64,000 bases of DNA. Origin: Hymenobacter oligotrophus. Lineage in GTDB: Bacteria; Bacteroidota; Bacteroidia; Cytophagales; Hymenobacteraceae. Positions 25,249-34,352 of this stretch are shown in pieces. A program made the translations under genes and the position numbers. The stretch lies in the NCBI RefSeq assembly GCF_003574965.1, contig NZ_CP032317.1, positions 1,116,001 to 1,180,000 on the forward strand. Reading direction: 5' to 3'. The notes beneath the pieces are model-generated. The model ran no database searches, was not told the origin of the DNA, and saw only the letters and a list, made by a program, of their open reading frames with translations. Positions within the stretch are counted from its first letter, which is position 1; every line of letters begins with the position of its first letter.

Positions 25249-26631
25249 GTGCTGCCACCTGCTCTTTCCGATACCATTGTTGCGCTTTCCACGCCGTCCG
25301 GCGCGGGTGCCATTGCCGTAATCCGCCTTTCGGGCCCGGCCGCCATCAGCCTCACCGATGAGGTATTTCGGGGCAAGAAGCTGGCCGACCAGCCGGGACA
25401 CACGCTGCACTACGGTACCATTCGGGACGCCGAGCGCCTGCTCGACGAAGTGGTTGTGAGCCTGTTTCGGGGGCCGCACTCTTACACGCGCGAAGACGTA
25501 ATCGAAATCAGCACCCACGGCTCCGATTACATTGTGCGCGAACTGCTGGCCTTGCTGGTGCGCCGCGGCGCCCGCCTAGCCGAGCCGGGCGAATTTACCA
25601 AGCGGGCTTTCCTGCACGGCGCCCTCGATTTGGCCCAGGCCGAAGCCGTAGCCGACCTTATTGCCGCCGACTCGGCCCTGCAGCACCGCGTGGCGCTTAA
25701 CCAAATGCGCGGCGGTTTTTCGCGCGAGCTGAAAGACCTACGCCAACGGCTTATCGACTTTGCCGCCTTGCTGGAGCTAGAGCTAGACTTTGGCGAAGAA
25801 GACGTGGAGTTTGCCGACCGCACAGGCCTGCAGCGCCTGCTCATCGAGGTACAGACGCTGGTGCAGCGCTTGCTGCGTTCGTTTGAGCTGGGCAACGTCA
25901 TCAAGAACGGCGTTACGACGGTTATTGCCGGGCGCCCGAACGCCGGCAAAAGCACCCTGCTCAATGCCTTGCTGAACGAGGAACGCGCCATTGTATCGGC
26001 CATACCGGGCACTACGCGCGACTTTATCGAGGACGAAGTGAGCCTTGAGGGCATCAAGTTTCGGTTTGTGGATACGGCCGGTTTGCGCGAAACCACGGAT
26101 ACCGTTGAGGCAATGGGCGTAGAGCGCACCCGCCAACGCGTGCAGCAAGCCGCCGTGGTGCTTTACCTGTTCGATTTGGCCACCGCTACCCCCGCCGAAG
26201 TAGCCGCCGATGTTGCGGCACTGCCGCTGCCTGCCGGTGCCCACCTGTTGCTCGTTGGCAACAAGCTCGACGAAGCCCCCGCCTCGGCGGTAGCGGCCAT
26301 GCAGGCAGCTCACCCCGCGTTGCTGTTGCTTTCGGCGGCCAACCACGATGGGCTCGACGCCCTGCGCGAACGGTTACTGGCCACCGTGCGGCGCGAAGGA
26401 CTCGATGCCGGCGCCGCCACCATAGTAACCAACTTGCGCCATGCCCGCTCGCTGGAGGTGGCGCTGGAGGCCCTAGGTGCCGTACAGAGCGGTTTGCATC
26501 ATGGCCTCGGCACCGAGCTGGTGGCCTCCGATTTGCGCCGCGCCCTAGGTGCCCTTGGCGAAATCACCGGCGACATCAGCACCGACGATTTGCTGGGCAG
26601 CATCTTCACGCGCTTTTGCATCGGCAAATAA
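25249..26631 (+). CDS. mnmE: tRNA uridine-5-carboxymethylaminomethyl modification GTPase
   Basis: The 460-residue protein works with MnmG to modify U34 of certain tRNAs. N-terminal TIVALSTPSGAGAIAVIRLSGP binds the folate C1 donor. The G domain has P-loop GRPNAGKSTLLNALL, IPGTTRDFIEDE, DTAGLRETTD and NKLD. The C-terminus ends in the essential RFCIGK motif. The start is GTG 25249. It follows the DtxR-type gene by 34 bp and could share a transcript. Confidence 0.96.
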   Translation: MLPPALSDTIVALSTPSGAGAIAVIRLSGPAAISLTDEVFRGKKLADQPGHTLHYGTIRDAERLLDEVVVSLFRGPHSYTREDVIEISTHGSDYIVRELLALLVRRGARLAEPGEFTKRAFLHGALDLAQAEAVADLIAADSALQHRVALNQMRGGFSRELKDLRQRLIDFAALLELELDFGEEDVEFADRTGLQRLLIEVQTLVQRLLRSFELGNVIKNGVTTVIAGRPNAGKSTLLNALLNEERAIVSAIPGTTRDFIEDEVSLEGIKFRFVDTAGLRETTDTVEAMGVERTRQRVQQAAVVLYLFDLATATPAEVAADVAALPLPAGAHLLLVGNKLDEAPASAVAAMQAAHPALLLLSAANHDGLDALRERLLATVRREGLDAGAATIVTNLRHARSLEVALEALGAVQSGLHHGLGTELVASDLRRALGALGEITGDISTDDLLGSIFTRFCIGK

Positions 26632-26650
26632 GCCGCCGGCCTAGGTGGCG

Positions 26651-27547
26651 TTAGCGGTGTTGTTCATATCGCAACGCCGGCACAGTTTGGCGCAACGTGG
26701 TTAATTCTTCGTGGATTAGCGCTTTGGCATGGCCGGCGGCCAGCGCCTCGTGCAAGTGGGCTTCCGAACGAATGCCGATTACGGCCGAGGCCACCGCAGG
26801 CTTCTGCAACACCCAGCGCACCGTAGCGGAGGCGGCACTGCGTTGATGGCCTGCCACTTGCTGCAACACTTCGGCTGCTTTCGCTACTTGTTCGGCCGAG
26901 TGCCCTAGGTACGCTTGGGGTGCTTTGCCCAGCAGCAGGCCTTGGGCAAGGCTGCCGCGGGCCAGCACGCTTATTTGCTTTTGCTCAAGCAGTGGCAGGC
27001 ACGTTTCCTCGGGTCGGCGGTCGAGCAGGCTGTACTGCATCATCACGCTCGTTGCATTCGAACGCTCGGCGTACGCTCGGATAACATTGGGCCGAATGGA
27101 CGAAATGCCGTAGTACCGTATTTTTCCTTGCTGCTGCAGCATTTCAAACGCTTCTATCGTCTCGTCGATGGGGTCGTCGATAGTGCCGCCGTGCAGTTGG
27201 TACAAGTCAATGTAATCGGTGCCCAGGCGCCGGAGGCTGTGTTCCACGGCTTGTAAGATGTGTGCCTTGCTTGGGTTCCAATCCCAGCCGCTGCCGTCGG
27301 AGCGCCATTGGTTGCCTACTTTGGTGGCAATGATTACTTTGCTGCGAACGTCGCGGAGCGCGGCCCCAACGAGTATTTCGTTTTGGCCTTGGTCGTATAA
27401 GTCGGCTGTATCGAAAAAGTTGATGCCCTGCTCGAAAGCACTGCGCAACAGCTGCGAACTGTAAGCCTGATCGAGCGTGAGCGACATGCAGCCGAACCCG
27501 ATTTCGCTTACGCGCAGTGCCGATGTTCCAAGGTGATTGTAGTTCAT
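26651..27547 (-). CDS. Aldo/keto reductase
   Basis: The 298-residue TIM-barrel NAD(P)H oxidoreductase has the tetrad in place: Asp and Tyr in NFFDTADLYDQG, Lys in IIATKVGNQW and His in LYQLHGG. The C-terminal cofactor region SATVRWVLQKPAVASAVIGIRSEAHL is present. Substrate cannot be predicted. ATG 27547 (MNYNHLGTSALRVSEIGFGCM) is the natural start; the frame from 27586 adds 13 residues with no support. Confidence 0.93.
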   Translation of the reverse strand: MNYNHLGTSALRVSEIGFGCMSLTLDQAYSSQLLRSAFEQGINFFDTADLYDQGQNEILVGAALRDVRSKVIIATKVGNQWRSDGSGWDWNPSKAHILQAVEHSLRRLGTDYIDLYQLHGGTIDDPIDETIEAFEMLQQQGKIRYYGISSIRPNVIRAYAERSNATSVMMQYSLLDRRPEETCLPLLEQKQISVLARGSLAQGLLLGKAPQAYLGHSAEQVAKAAEVLQQVAGHQRSAASATVRWVLQKPAVASAVIGIRSEAHLHEALAAGHAKALIHEELTTLRQTVPALRYEQHR

Positions 27548-27867
27548 GTGCGGGCCAATGTCGGATAGTGCAACAAGCAATTGCACCGGCGCTTACGCTC
27601 CCGCCCGTGGCGCAACCCAAATGCGGGGCCGGGGGCGCCCGGGGCGGCAGCAAGGCAGCTAGCGGCAGCCGATTATAGCTTAAATATTTTTTAATTCGCT
27701 ACCCAATACTTGATAGGTTCTGGCTGGCATTCAAGCCGAAACAACCCGGCAGCTTTATTTGTACTACACCTGGCCACGTGCAATTGCATCTTTAGGTTGT
27801 ACGACAACAGCCTAATTGCGTACTTCGCCTTTGTACGCACCCACTCCTGTCCACTAATCTGTTTGTA
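27548..27867. other. Divergent intergenic region upstream of gltA
   Basis: This 320-bp spacer has no gene. A short AT-rich block (27676-27700) and the word GTACTTCGCCTTTG about 35 bp before gltA are possible promoter parts, but neither fits the TAnnTTTG consensus well. Confidence 0.35.
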
Positions 27868-29160
27868 ATGGCAGAAACTGCTGAAATTATCCTCGACGGC
27901 CAAACTTATCAGCTGCCGGTCGTGGAAGGCACCGAGAACGAAAAAGCCCTCGACATCAACAAACTCCGCGACCAGACGGGCTACGTCACGCTGGATTCGG
28001 GCTACAAAAACACCGGCGCTACCAAAAGCGCTATTACCTTCCTCGACGGCGAAGAAGGCATTCTGCGCTACCGTGGCTACCCCATCGAGCAGCTGGCCGA
28101 GCAGTCGACGTTCATGGAAGTGGCTTACCTGCTGATCTACGGCAAGTTGCCGAGCGAGCAGGAACTCACCGACTTCAACAGCCAGATCATGCGCCACACC
28201 CTCGTACACGAGGACGTGCGCAAGATTTTCGACGGCTTCCCGTCGGGCGCGCACCCCATGGGCGTGCTTTCGTCGCTGGTGTCGGCCCTCACGGCCTTCT
28301 ACCCCGAGTCGCTCGACCCGAACCAGAGCCAGGACGAGGTAAACCTGAACATCAAGCGCCTGATTGCCAAAATCTCGACGCTGGCGGCGTGGTCGTACAA
28401 GAACTCGGTGGGCCACCCCGTAAACTACCCCAAGAACAAGCTCGACTACGTGTCGAACTTCCTGCACATGATGTTCGCTTTCCCGACGGAGGACTACGAA
28501 GTCAACCCCGTGGTTACGAACGCCTTGAACAAGCTGCTAATCCTGCACGCCGACCACGAGCAAAACTGCTCGACCTCGACGGTGCGCATGGTGGGCTCGG
28601 CCAACGCCTCGCTGTACTCGTCGGTTTCGGCGGGCATCTGCGCCTTGTGGGGCCCGCTGCACGGCGGTGCCAACCAGGAGGTTATCGAAATGCTGGAAGC
28701 CATTCAGCAGGACGGCGGCAACACCCAGAAATGGGTTGACAAAGCCAAAGACCCGAACGACTCGTTCCGTCTGATGGGCTTCGGTCACCGCGTGTACAAA
28801 AACTTCGACCCGCGTGCCACCATTATCAAGAAGGCGGCCGACGAAGTGCTGGCAGCCCTAGGCCTCGAAGACAGCCCGCTGCTGAAGATTGCCAAGGAGC
28901 TGGAGCAAGCCGCCCTCACCGACGAGTACTTCATCAAGCGCAAGCTGTACCCGAACGTAGATTTCTACTCGGGCATCATCTACAAAGCCATCGGCATCCC
29001 GACGGAAATGTTCACGGTGATGTTTGCCATGGGCCGCCTCCCCGGCTGGATTGCCCAGTGGAAAGAAATGCGCGAGAACAAAGAGCCGATCGGCCGTCCG
29101 CGCCAGATTTACGTGGGCGAAAAAGAGCGTAACTACACCCCGCTAAACCAGCGCGGCTAA
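27868..29160 (+). CDS. gltA: Citrate synthase (type II, hexameric-like)
   Basis: The 430-residue enzyme condenses acetyl-CoA and oxaloacetate. Catalytic residues are visible in LHADHEQNCSTSTVR (His), MGFGHRVYKNFDPRA (His/Arg) and YPNVDFYSGIIY (Asp). The N-terminal extension ending LDSGYKNTGATKSAITFLDGEEGILRYRGY is typical of Gram-negative type II enzymes. It is monocistronic and followed by a strong terminator. Confidence 0.97.
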   Translation: MAETAEIILDGQTYQLPVVEGTENEKALDINKLRDQTGYVTLDSGYKNTGATKSAITFLDGEEGILRYRGYPIEQLAEQSTFMEVAYLLIYGKLPSEQELTDFNSQIMRHTLVHEDVRKIFDGFPSGAHPMGVLSSLVSALTAFYPESLDPNQSQDEVNLNIKRLIAKISTLAAWSYKNSVGHPVNYPKNKLDYVSNFLHMMFAFPTEDYEVNPVVTNALNKLLILHADHEQNCSTSTVRMVGSANASLYSSVSAGICALWGPLHGGANQEVIEMLEAIQQDGGNTQKWVDKAKDPNDSFRLMGFGHRVYKNFDPRATIIKKAADEVLAALGLEDSPLLKIAKELEQAALTDEYFIKRKLYPNVDFYSGIIYKAIGIPTEMFTVMFAMGRLPGWIAQWKEMRENKEPIGRPRQIYVGEKERNYTPLNQRG

Positions 29161-29181
29161 GTACTGCTAGCCCCAAAACAG

Positions 29182-29211
29182 AAACGCCAGCCCTGCCAGG
29201 CTGGCGTTTTT
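29182..29211. terminator. Intrinsic terminator
   Basis: AAACGCCAGCC pairs with GGCTGGCGTTT over a 6-base loop and is followed by TT. It lies between the convergent gltA and the small secreted protein gene ending at 29231. Confidence 0.85.
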
Positions 29212-29230
29212 GCGTTTCGGCCGGTAGCGG

Positions 29231-29602
29231 TTAGCGGCTCGACGACGAGTTATCCATTGCCGTCATGTTCGCCTTGGTTTGGCGGTAGGCAACCATTTGG
29301 CGCGGCCACAGCACAGAGGCCATGTCCCACTCGTAGCGGTCCTGGAGTTCGGCCAGGGCCACGTCAAGCTGGGCTGGGTCGTTGGCGTATTTCTCTTTGA
29401 GGGTTTGCGTGGCCGAAAGCATATCGAGGTTCAGGCGACGCACCTTTACAAATTGGGCTTCGTTAAGCGGCACTTTGTCGGCCAATTGGCGCGTGAGCTT
29501 GGTGGCGCGGCCATGTAGCGTGTTGTTGTCGTCGGAGGCGCTGGCCACTTGGGCGAAGCACAGCGGCAATGCAAACGCGAGCAGGTAAACAAGCTTTTTC
29601 AT
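29231..29602 (-). CDS. Small secreted helical protein (Spy/CpxP-like pattern)
   Basis: The 123-residue product has a signal peptide (MKKLVYLLAFALPLCFAQVASA) and a helical body with VPLNEAQFVKVRRLNLDML and LWPRQMVAY. It is clearly related to the next gene upstream (29691-30065) and more distantly to 13663-14064: all three share a Thr-Arg rich segment, a LxExQxxKxxxLN core and a later LxPxQ word. Function unknown; a periplasmic scaffold or chaperone is a guess. Confidence 0.75.
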   Translation of the reverse strand: MKKLVYLLAFALPLCFAQVASASDDNNTLHGRATKLTRQLADKVPLNEAQFVKVRRLNLDMLSATQTLKEKYANDPAQLDVALAELQDRYEWDMASVLWPRQMVAYRQTKANMTAMDNSSSSR

Positions 29603-29650
29603 AACGGTGGAGATGATCGGGTTGGGAAATGCTGGGTGAGGTCGGCGGGG

Positions 29651-29677
29651 TGGCTCCGCCCGTGAGCGAGGCGGAGC
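29651..29677 (-). terminator. Hairpin between two paralogous small genes
   Basis: GGCTCCGCC and GGCGGAGCC form a perfect stem around a 9-base loop. There is no T tract, so it may act as a processing or attenuation structure between the two genes rather than a full terminator. Confidence 0.45.
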
Positions 29678-29690
29678 CCTCCTGCCTGGG

Positions 29691-30065
29691 TTACTGTTGG
29701 CTGATGGAACCTAGGGCGGTCATGGTTTCCTGGCTTTTCTGCATCGCCGTAAGCTGAGCCGGGCGAAGCATCAGGGCCAGCTCCATGTTGTAGCTTACTT
29801 GGGCTTCGGCCATGCGCACGTCCCGGATTTCGGGGTCGGCGGCAAAGCGTTCCTTCAAGTCGTCCATGGTGGCGAGCATGCGCAGGTTCAGCTGCTTCAG
29901 CTTGACGTACTGGCCCTCGTCGAGACGAATTTTACCGGCCATGGCCCGCGTAAGGGCCGTTGCGCGCGAATTCAGCCCATTAGGGGTTTCGTGCTCCGGA
30001 TCAGAGGCCCGTACGGCCAGTTGAATTCCGAATGCCAGACCCGCGAGTAAAAGGAGCTTTTTCAT
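29691..30065 (-). CDS. Small secreted helical protein (Spy/CpxP-like pattern)
   Basis: The 124-residue product has a signal peptide (MKKLLLLAGLAFGIQLAVRA); ATG 30065 starts it, while the frame from 30173 adds 36 unlikely residues. The body has IRLDEGQYVKLKQLNLRML and LRPAQLTAM, matching the gene at 29231-29602. The pair is a tandem duplication, probably cotranscribed. Confidence 0.75.
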   Translation of the reverse strand: MKKLLLLAGLAFGIQLAVRASDPEHETPNGLNSRATALTRAMAGKIRLDEGQYVKLKQLNLRMLATMDDLKERFAADPEIRDVRMAEAQVSYNMELALMLRPAQLTAMQKSQETMTALGSISQQ

Positions 30066-30407
30066 GTGGAGTTGGTGAAGTGGGTTTGGTGACTGTTTAA
30101 AGAGAAGTGAGTGTAGCGTGTGTGCATGTACAAGGAGTTGATTTGAAAATTCGAGGATGAAAACAGCCGTCACGGATGAGTTTCGACCTGGCCCAAATGT
30201 AGATATAAATTTAAAATAAAAAAGAAAAATTATAACTATTCTCGCGTAAGCCTTGCACGTAAGAAGTACATTGGTCTCGTTATTAGATTATTATGCAGCC
30301 TTGGTACAATGCCCACTGCAAAGCACAATTGAGCGCGTAACAAACAAAAAAGCCAGCCCCGTTTGGAGCTAGCTTTGGTACTTAACCTAGAAAGTTGAGG
30401 ATATTGA
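30066..30407. other. Intergenic region with AT-rich block
   Basis: This 342-bp spacer lies upstream of the small secreted gene. Positions 30195-30240 are AT-rich (TAAATTTAAAATAAAAAAG), probably promoter or UP-like DNA for the minus strand. The right end holds the terminator of the OmpA-type gene. No ORF was recognised. Confidence 0.5.
30346..30377 (-). terminator. Intrinsic terminator of the OmpA/PD40 gene
   Basis: On the minus strand AAAGCTAGCTCC pairs with GGGGCTGGCTTT (two G-U pairs) over a 4-base loop and is followed by T tracts, 31 bp after the stop. Confidence 0.7.
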
Positions 30408-32348
30408 CTACAGAATACTGAGCTCGATGCGGCGGTTTTGTTGCCGGTTTTCTTCGGATGTATTAGGCGCTAGCGGCTTGGTTTCGCCGAAACCCTTGAA
30501 ACGAAGCCTGTCGGCCTTTACCCCGTGCTCTACCAGGTAGTTATACACCGATTTAGCGCGGTTTTTCGACAGCACGAGGTTGTCCGAGTCGGTACCCACG
30601 TCGTCGGTGTGACCCGATATTTCTACCTGAATGCTTGGGTATTGGCCCATGAATTTGATGAGGCGGTTGAGCTCCGTCTTCGAGTTGGGCTTTAAGGCGT
30701 ACTGCTTGGTATCGAAAAACAGGTTGTTGAGCACAATGCTGCGCCCTGCCTTCACGGGCTCGAGGTAAATATCCAGCGTCAACGGGTCGAAGCTACGCTT
30801 GTCGGAGTAGTCGAAGTTCAGGCTTTTCATGAGGTACTTGTCGGCCACGGCGTACATGCCGTACTGGTGGCCCTCGTTCAGCACCACGGTGTAATCGCCC
30901 TCAACCGGGTCGCTGGTAACGGACTGCGTTAGCTCGTCGGTGCGCAGGTCGTATAGCTGCACATCGGCTTGCAACGGCTTTTTCGTGACGGCGTCGAACA
31001 CCCGGCCCTGCGCGTACGTGCTCTGCTCCTGCGAGCGAACTTGCTTGGGTACCTCAAACCCGAACAGTTCCACGGGCCGGTCGCGCTCGGCTACCGCAGC
31101 CTCGGCCGGCCGCGTGCGCGAGCAAAACCCGCGGCGGTTATCCGAAGAGATAAAAAGCGAGGCCTCGTTTTCGTAGGTGTTCAGTGGGTACCCTAGGTTT
31201 TGGGGCTCCTGCCACTTGCCACCTACCAGGCTGCTCTTGTAAATATCAAGCCCGCCCATGCCCACGAGGCCGTTGGTGACATAGTACAACGTGGTACCGC
31301 TGGCATGAATGAAGGGCGCCATGTCCATGCCAGGCGTGTTGACGGGGGCTCCTAGGTTGCGGGCCAGGCTCCAGGTGCCGTCTTCTTGCAGGGTGGTGAC
31401 GTAGATGTCCTCCTTGCCCTGCCCGCCACGCCGGTCCGATGTGAAGTACAGCGTACGCCCGTCGGCCGACAATGTGGGCTGCGAGTCCCAGTTGGCTGAG
31501 TTTACGTTGCGTCCTAGGTTGCGGGGCTTACTCCAGGCGTTGCCCGTGCGCCGCGAAATGTACAAGTCGCAATTGCCGATAGACCCCGGCCGGTCGCAGG
31601 AAGCAAAAACCAGCGTTTTGCCGTCGCCGGAAATCGTACCGGCACCTTCGTTGAATTGCGAATTGATAGAAGCCGAAATCAGCGCCGGCTCGCCAAAGGA
31701 GCCATCTTTTTCCAGCTTGCTCACCACTATGTCTTCGTCGGAGTCGGCCGTTTTGCGGGCCGTATACACGAAAAAGCGGTTGTCGGCCGTGACGGCGGGG
31801 AAATATTGAAACCGAAACGTATTGAGCGGAGCTCCGAGGCGCTCGGGCACCTGCCCCACGGGATTGGCCATGGAGCCAATGGCAAACTCGCAATTCTTGA
31901 GTTGAAGTTGAGCCCGGCCAATGTAGCGCTGCCCTTTAGGCGCCGCTTTCAGGTAATTCTCGTATGCCGATTTTGCTACCTGGTACTCGCCCAGCCCAAT
32001 GGCCAGTTCGCCCAGGTTGAAGTAATCGTTCATACGGGCGGGCGTAAAAGCTAATTTCTCAACGCCTTCGCGGTAAGCTTCGTAGGCTGGGCGCGTTTCG
32101 CCCATGGCCTTATACAGCTGCCCCTTCAGCAAATACCCTTCCGCCAAGGAAGGAAACTTCTGGTTCAGGGTGGTGAGCGTTTCCAGTGCCTTGGCAAAGT
32201 CCCGGTCCTTGACTTGCTGCTGCGCTTTGTCCCACAAGCTGCGGGCTTTGGTATTGGCTATGGGTACCTGAGCTTGCGCGGCAGCTTGTTGCAGGGGCAG
32301 CAGGCTACCGGCAGCTACAACCGCAAGGGGTAGCAGCAAACGGCGCAT
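30408..32348 (-). CDS. OmpA family protein with TPR and PD40 beta-propeller repeats
   Basis: The 646-residue envelope protein has a signal peptide, TPR-like helices (about residues 30-140), five WD40-like PD40 repeats (for example GDGKTLVFASCDRPG, ADGRTLYFTSDRRGG), a CarboxypepD_reg-like insert (GRVFDAVTKKPLQADVQLYD) and a C-terminal OmpA peptidoglycan-binding domain with EISGHTDDVGTDSDNLVLSKNRA. This architecture is common near gliding/type IX secretion genes, such as PorE-like proteins, in Bacteroidota. ATG 32348 lies 11 bp after the queE stop, so cotranscription is likely. Confidence 0.9.
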   Translation of the reverse strand: MRRLLLPLAVVAAGSLLPLQQAAAQAQVPIANTKARSLWDKAQQQVKDRDFAKALETLTTLNQKFPSLAEGYLLKGQLYKAMGETRPAYEAYREGVEKLAFTPARMNDYFNLGELAIGLGEYQVAKSAYENYLKAAPKGQRYIGRAQLQLKNCEFAIGSMANPVGQVPERLGAPLNTFRFQYFPAVTADNRFFVYTARKTADSDEDIVVSKLEKDGSFGEPALISASINSQFNEGAGTISGDGKTLVFASCDRPGSIGNCDLYISRRTGNAWSKPRNLGRNVNSANWDSQPTLSADGRTLYFTSDRRGGQGKEDIYVTTLQEDGTWSLARNLGAPVNTPGMDMAPFIHASGTTLYYVTNGLVGMGGLDIYKSSLVGGKWQEPQNLGYPLNTYENEASLFISSDNRRGFCSRTRPAEAAVAERDRPVELFGFEVPKQVRSQEQSTYAQGRVFDAVTKKPLQADVQLYDLRTDELTQSVTSDPVEGDYTVVLNEGHQYGMYAVADKYLMKSLNFDYSDKRSFDPLTLDIYLEPVKAGRSIVLNNLFFDTKQYALKPNSKTELNRLIKFMGQYPSIQVEISGHTDDVGTDSDNLVLSKNRAKSVYNYLVEHGVKADRLRFKGFGETKPLAPNTSEENRQQNRRIELSIL

Positions 32349-32359
32349 GGGCAAGGTGG

Positions 32360-33010
32360 CTATGGAATATCGAGGTACTTGTGCGTTTGCAACGACACCT
32401 GCCATTGCGGGTGCTGCTTCACGTAATCGATGATAAGCGGGGTGACGATTGCAGCCTTGCTCCACTCGGGTTGCAAGTACAGGCGGCAGTTGGGGCCCAC
32501 CATGGCAGCGTGTTGCTCGGCCCAGGCAAAGTCGCTTTTGTTGAACACCACCACCTTTAGCTCATGGGCGTGTTGCAACACCTCGGGCAGCGGCGCTTTG
32601 AATTTTTTGGGCGAAACGCAGATCCAGTCCCAGTTGCCGGAAAGCGGATGAGCACCGGAAGTTTCAATCCAGGTTTGGCAGCCGGCCGCGTGCAAAGCCT
32701 GCGTCAGGGGGCCTAGGTCGTGCATGAGCGGCTCGCCGCCGGTAATCACCACGTTGCGGCCAGGGTGCTGCTGTACCTCGGCTATCAAGCTTTCAATGCT
32801 AAAACGCGGGTGCGCCTCAGCGTCCCACGACTCCTTCACATCGCACCAGTGGCAGCCTACATCGCACCCACCCAGGCGAATAAAATAGGCCGCCCGACCG
32901 GCGTTGGCGCCTTCGCCCTGGATGGTATAAAACTGCTCCATCACGGGCAAGGCCAGCGCGGCCGGTGCCAGCGGGGCAGGCGACAAAACGGTAAGCTGCG
33001 GGTAAGTCAA
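32360..33010 (-). CDS. queE: 7-carboxy-7-deazaguanine synthase
   Basis: The 216-residue radical SAM enzyme of queuosine (preQ0) synthesis carries the cluster motif CDVGCHWCDVKESWD, the family's short CxxxCxxC spacing, plus FYTIQGEGANAGRAAYFIRLGG and VVITGGEPLMHDL. The C-terminal SLQTHKYLDIP matches the usual QxHK ending. About 20 residues precede the core, so a shorter start is possible. It overlaps no gene and runs into the OmpA-type gene 11 bp downstream, an unusual pairing. Confidence 0.93.
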   Translation of the reverse strand: MTYPQLTVLSPAPLAPAALALPVMEQFYTIQGEGANAGRAAYFIRLGGCDVGCHWCDVKESWDAEAHPRFSIESLIAEVQQHPGRNVVITGGEPLMHDLGPLTQALHAAGCQTWIETSGAHPLSGNWDWICVSPKKFKAPLPEVLQHAHELKVVVFNKSDFAWAEQHAAMVGPNCRLYLQPEWSKAAIVTPLIIDYVKQHPQWQVSLQTHKYLDIP

Positions 33011-33158
33011 AACGGTACGGTAAGCGCAAAAGAAATAAGTCGGGCCGCTGAGTAAACGGAAATCATCCTCTGCGGGATTATCTCGCCACCAAGCGGCCCA
33101 ACATTAAAATTAAAACAAGCCAACGGCTTTGGCAATTCCCGGGCAGCCCGGGCCGAAG

Positions 33159-34070
33159 CTATTTTTGGTAAATTTCGCCTTTTGCGGCGCGCAGAGTGTT
33201 CAGCAGCAACATGGCAATCGTCATGGGGCCCACGCCCCCGGGTACGGGCGTAATGTAGCTGGCGTGCGGAGCCACCGAGGCAAATTCAACGTCGCCGCGC
33301 AGGGCCCAGCCGCTCTTCTTGCTGGTATCCTCAACCCGAGTAGTACCTACGTCAATCACCACTGCGCCCGGCTTCACCATGTCGGCCGTTACAAAGCCCG
33401 GCCGACCTAGGGCTGCCACCAAAATATCGGCCGTGCGGGTGATGCTCGGCAAATCCTGCGTGCGCGAGTGGCATAAAGTAACGGTGCAGTTACCAGGCTC
33501 CAAGTTCTTAGCCAGCAGTATGCTTACCGGAGTTCCTACAATGTTGGAGCGGCCAATTACCACGCAGTGCTTGCCATCGGTGGTTAGCTCGTACCGACGC
33601 AAAAGTTCTACTATGCCCGAGGGCGTAGCCGGCAGCAGGGCCGGCAGGCCCGCCACCATGCGGCCAATGTTCATCGGGTGAAACCCATCGACATCCTTCT
33701 CCGGCTTAATGGCCTCTATGACCTTATTGGGGTCGATGTGCTTCGGCAAAGGCAACTGCACGATAAACCCGTCGATTTGCGGGTCGTTGTTCAGGTCGTC
33801 TACGAGGCGCAGCAGTTCGGCCTCGGTAATGTCATCCTCGAACCGCAGCAGCGTAGAAGTAAACCCAACTGCCTCACAAGCCAGCACCTTGTTGCGTACG
33901 TAGGTTTCGGAGCCGCCGTCGTGGCCCACTAGCACAGCGGCCAAATGCGGCACCTTTTGGCCGGCAGCCTTAAGCTGTTCAACTTCGGTGGCAATTTCGC
34001 GCTTGATGTTTTCGGCGGTTTGCTTGCCGTCAATCAGCTTGTAGGTAATGGCGTCGGGGGCAGTGGTCAT
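33159..34070 (-). CDS. folD: Methylenetetrahydrofolate dehydrogenase / cyclohydrolase
   Basis: The 303-residue bifunctional enzyme interconverts 5,10-methylene- and 10-formyl-tetrahydrofolate. Signatures are [14 protein letters not shown] with the catalytic Lys, [28 protein letters not shown], the Rossmann [17 protein letters not shown] and [15 protein letters not shown]. Length is normal. A 58-codon ORF ends 13 bp upstream and may be the first gene of the same transcript. Confidence 0.96.
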   Translation of the reverse strand: MTTAPDAITYKLIDGKQTAENIKREIATEVEQLKAAGQKVPHLAAVLVGHDGGSETYVRNKVLACEAVGFTSTLLRFEDDITEAELLRLVDDLNNDPQIDGFIVQLPLPKHIDPNKVIEAIKPEKDVDGFHPMNIGRMVAGLPALLPATPSGIVELLRRYELTTDGKHCVVIGRSNIVGTPVSILLAKNLEPGNCTVTLCHSRTQDLPSITRTADILVAALGRPGFVTADMVKPGAVVIDVGTTRVEDTSKKSGWALRGDVEFASVAPHASYITPVPGGVGPMTIAMLLLNTLRAAKGEIYQK

Positions 34071-34083
34071 AGCTATATCTGTA

Positions 34084-34260
34084 CTACCGGGTTTGGGTTA
34101 GGGGTTGGTTGTTGAGGGCAATGGCTTCGCGACCGGCTTTAAGGAGGGCTTGCTCCATTACCGGCCAATCGTCGCGCCAACGAAATTTCAGCTCTTGGCC
34201 ACGGCGGATGCGCTCCAGTTGGGCTTCACTCGTACAGTTCTTGATCAGTGTGTTGTTCAT
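34084..34260 (-). CDS. Small conserved-looking ORF upstream of folD
   Basis: A 58-residue ORF starts [20 protein letters not shown] and ends NNQPLTQTR. It is amphipathic, Arg-rich and uses codons like its neighbours. It ends 13 bp before folD and begins about 60 bp after the lepA terminator, so it would head the folD transcript. Central [20 protein letters not shown] looks like a structured helix-rich peptide. I do not recognise a family. Confidence 0.45.
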   Translation of the reverse strand: MNNTLIKNCTSEAQLERIRRGQELKFRWRDDWPVMEQALLKAGREAIALNNQPLTQTR

Positions 34261-34317
34261 GATGATGGGTTGGTCACACAGCGCTTTTGCAAGAAGTGTA
34301 TGAAGTGAAAAAGGAAG

Positions 34318-34347
34318 AAAAAACGCGCCGCAAGTGCGGCGCGTTTT
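34318..34347 (-). terminator. Intrinsic terminator of lepA
   Basis: AAACGCGCCGC pairs with GCGGCGCGTTT over a 4-base loop, with A/T tracts on both sides, directly after the lepA stop. Confidence 0.85.
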
Positions 34348-34352
34348 CGGTA

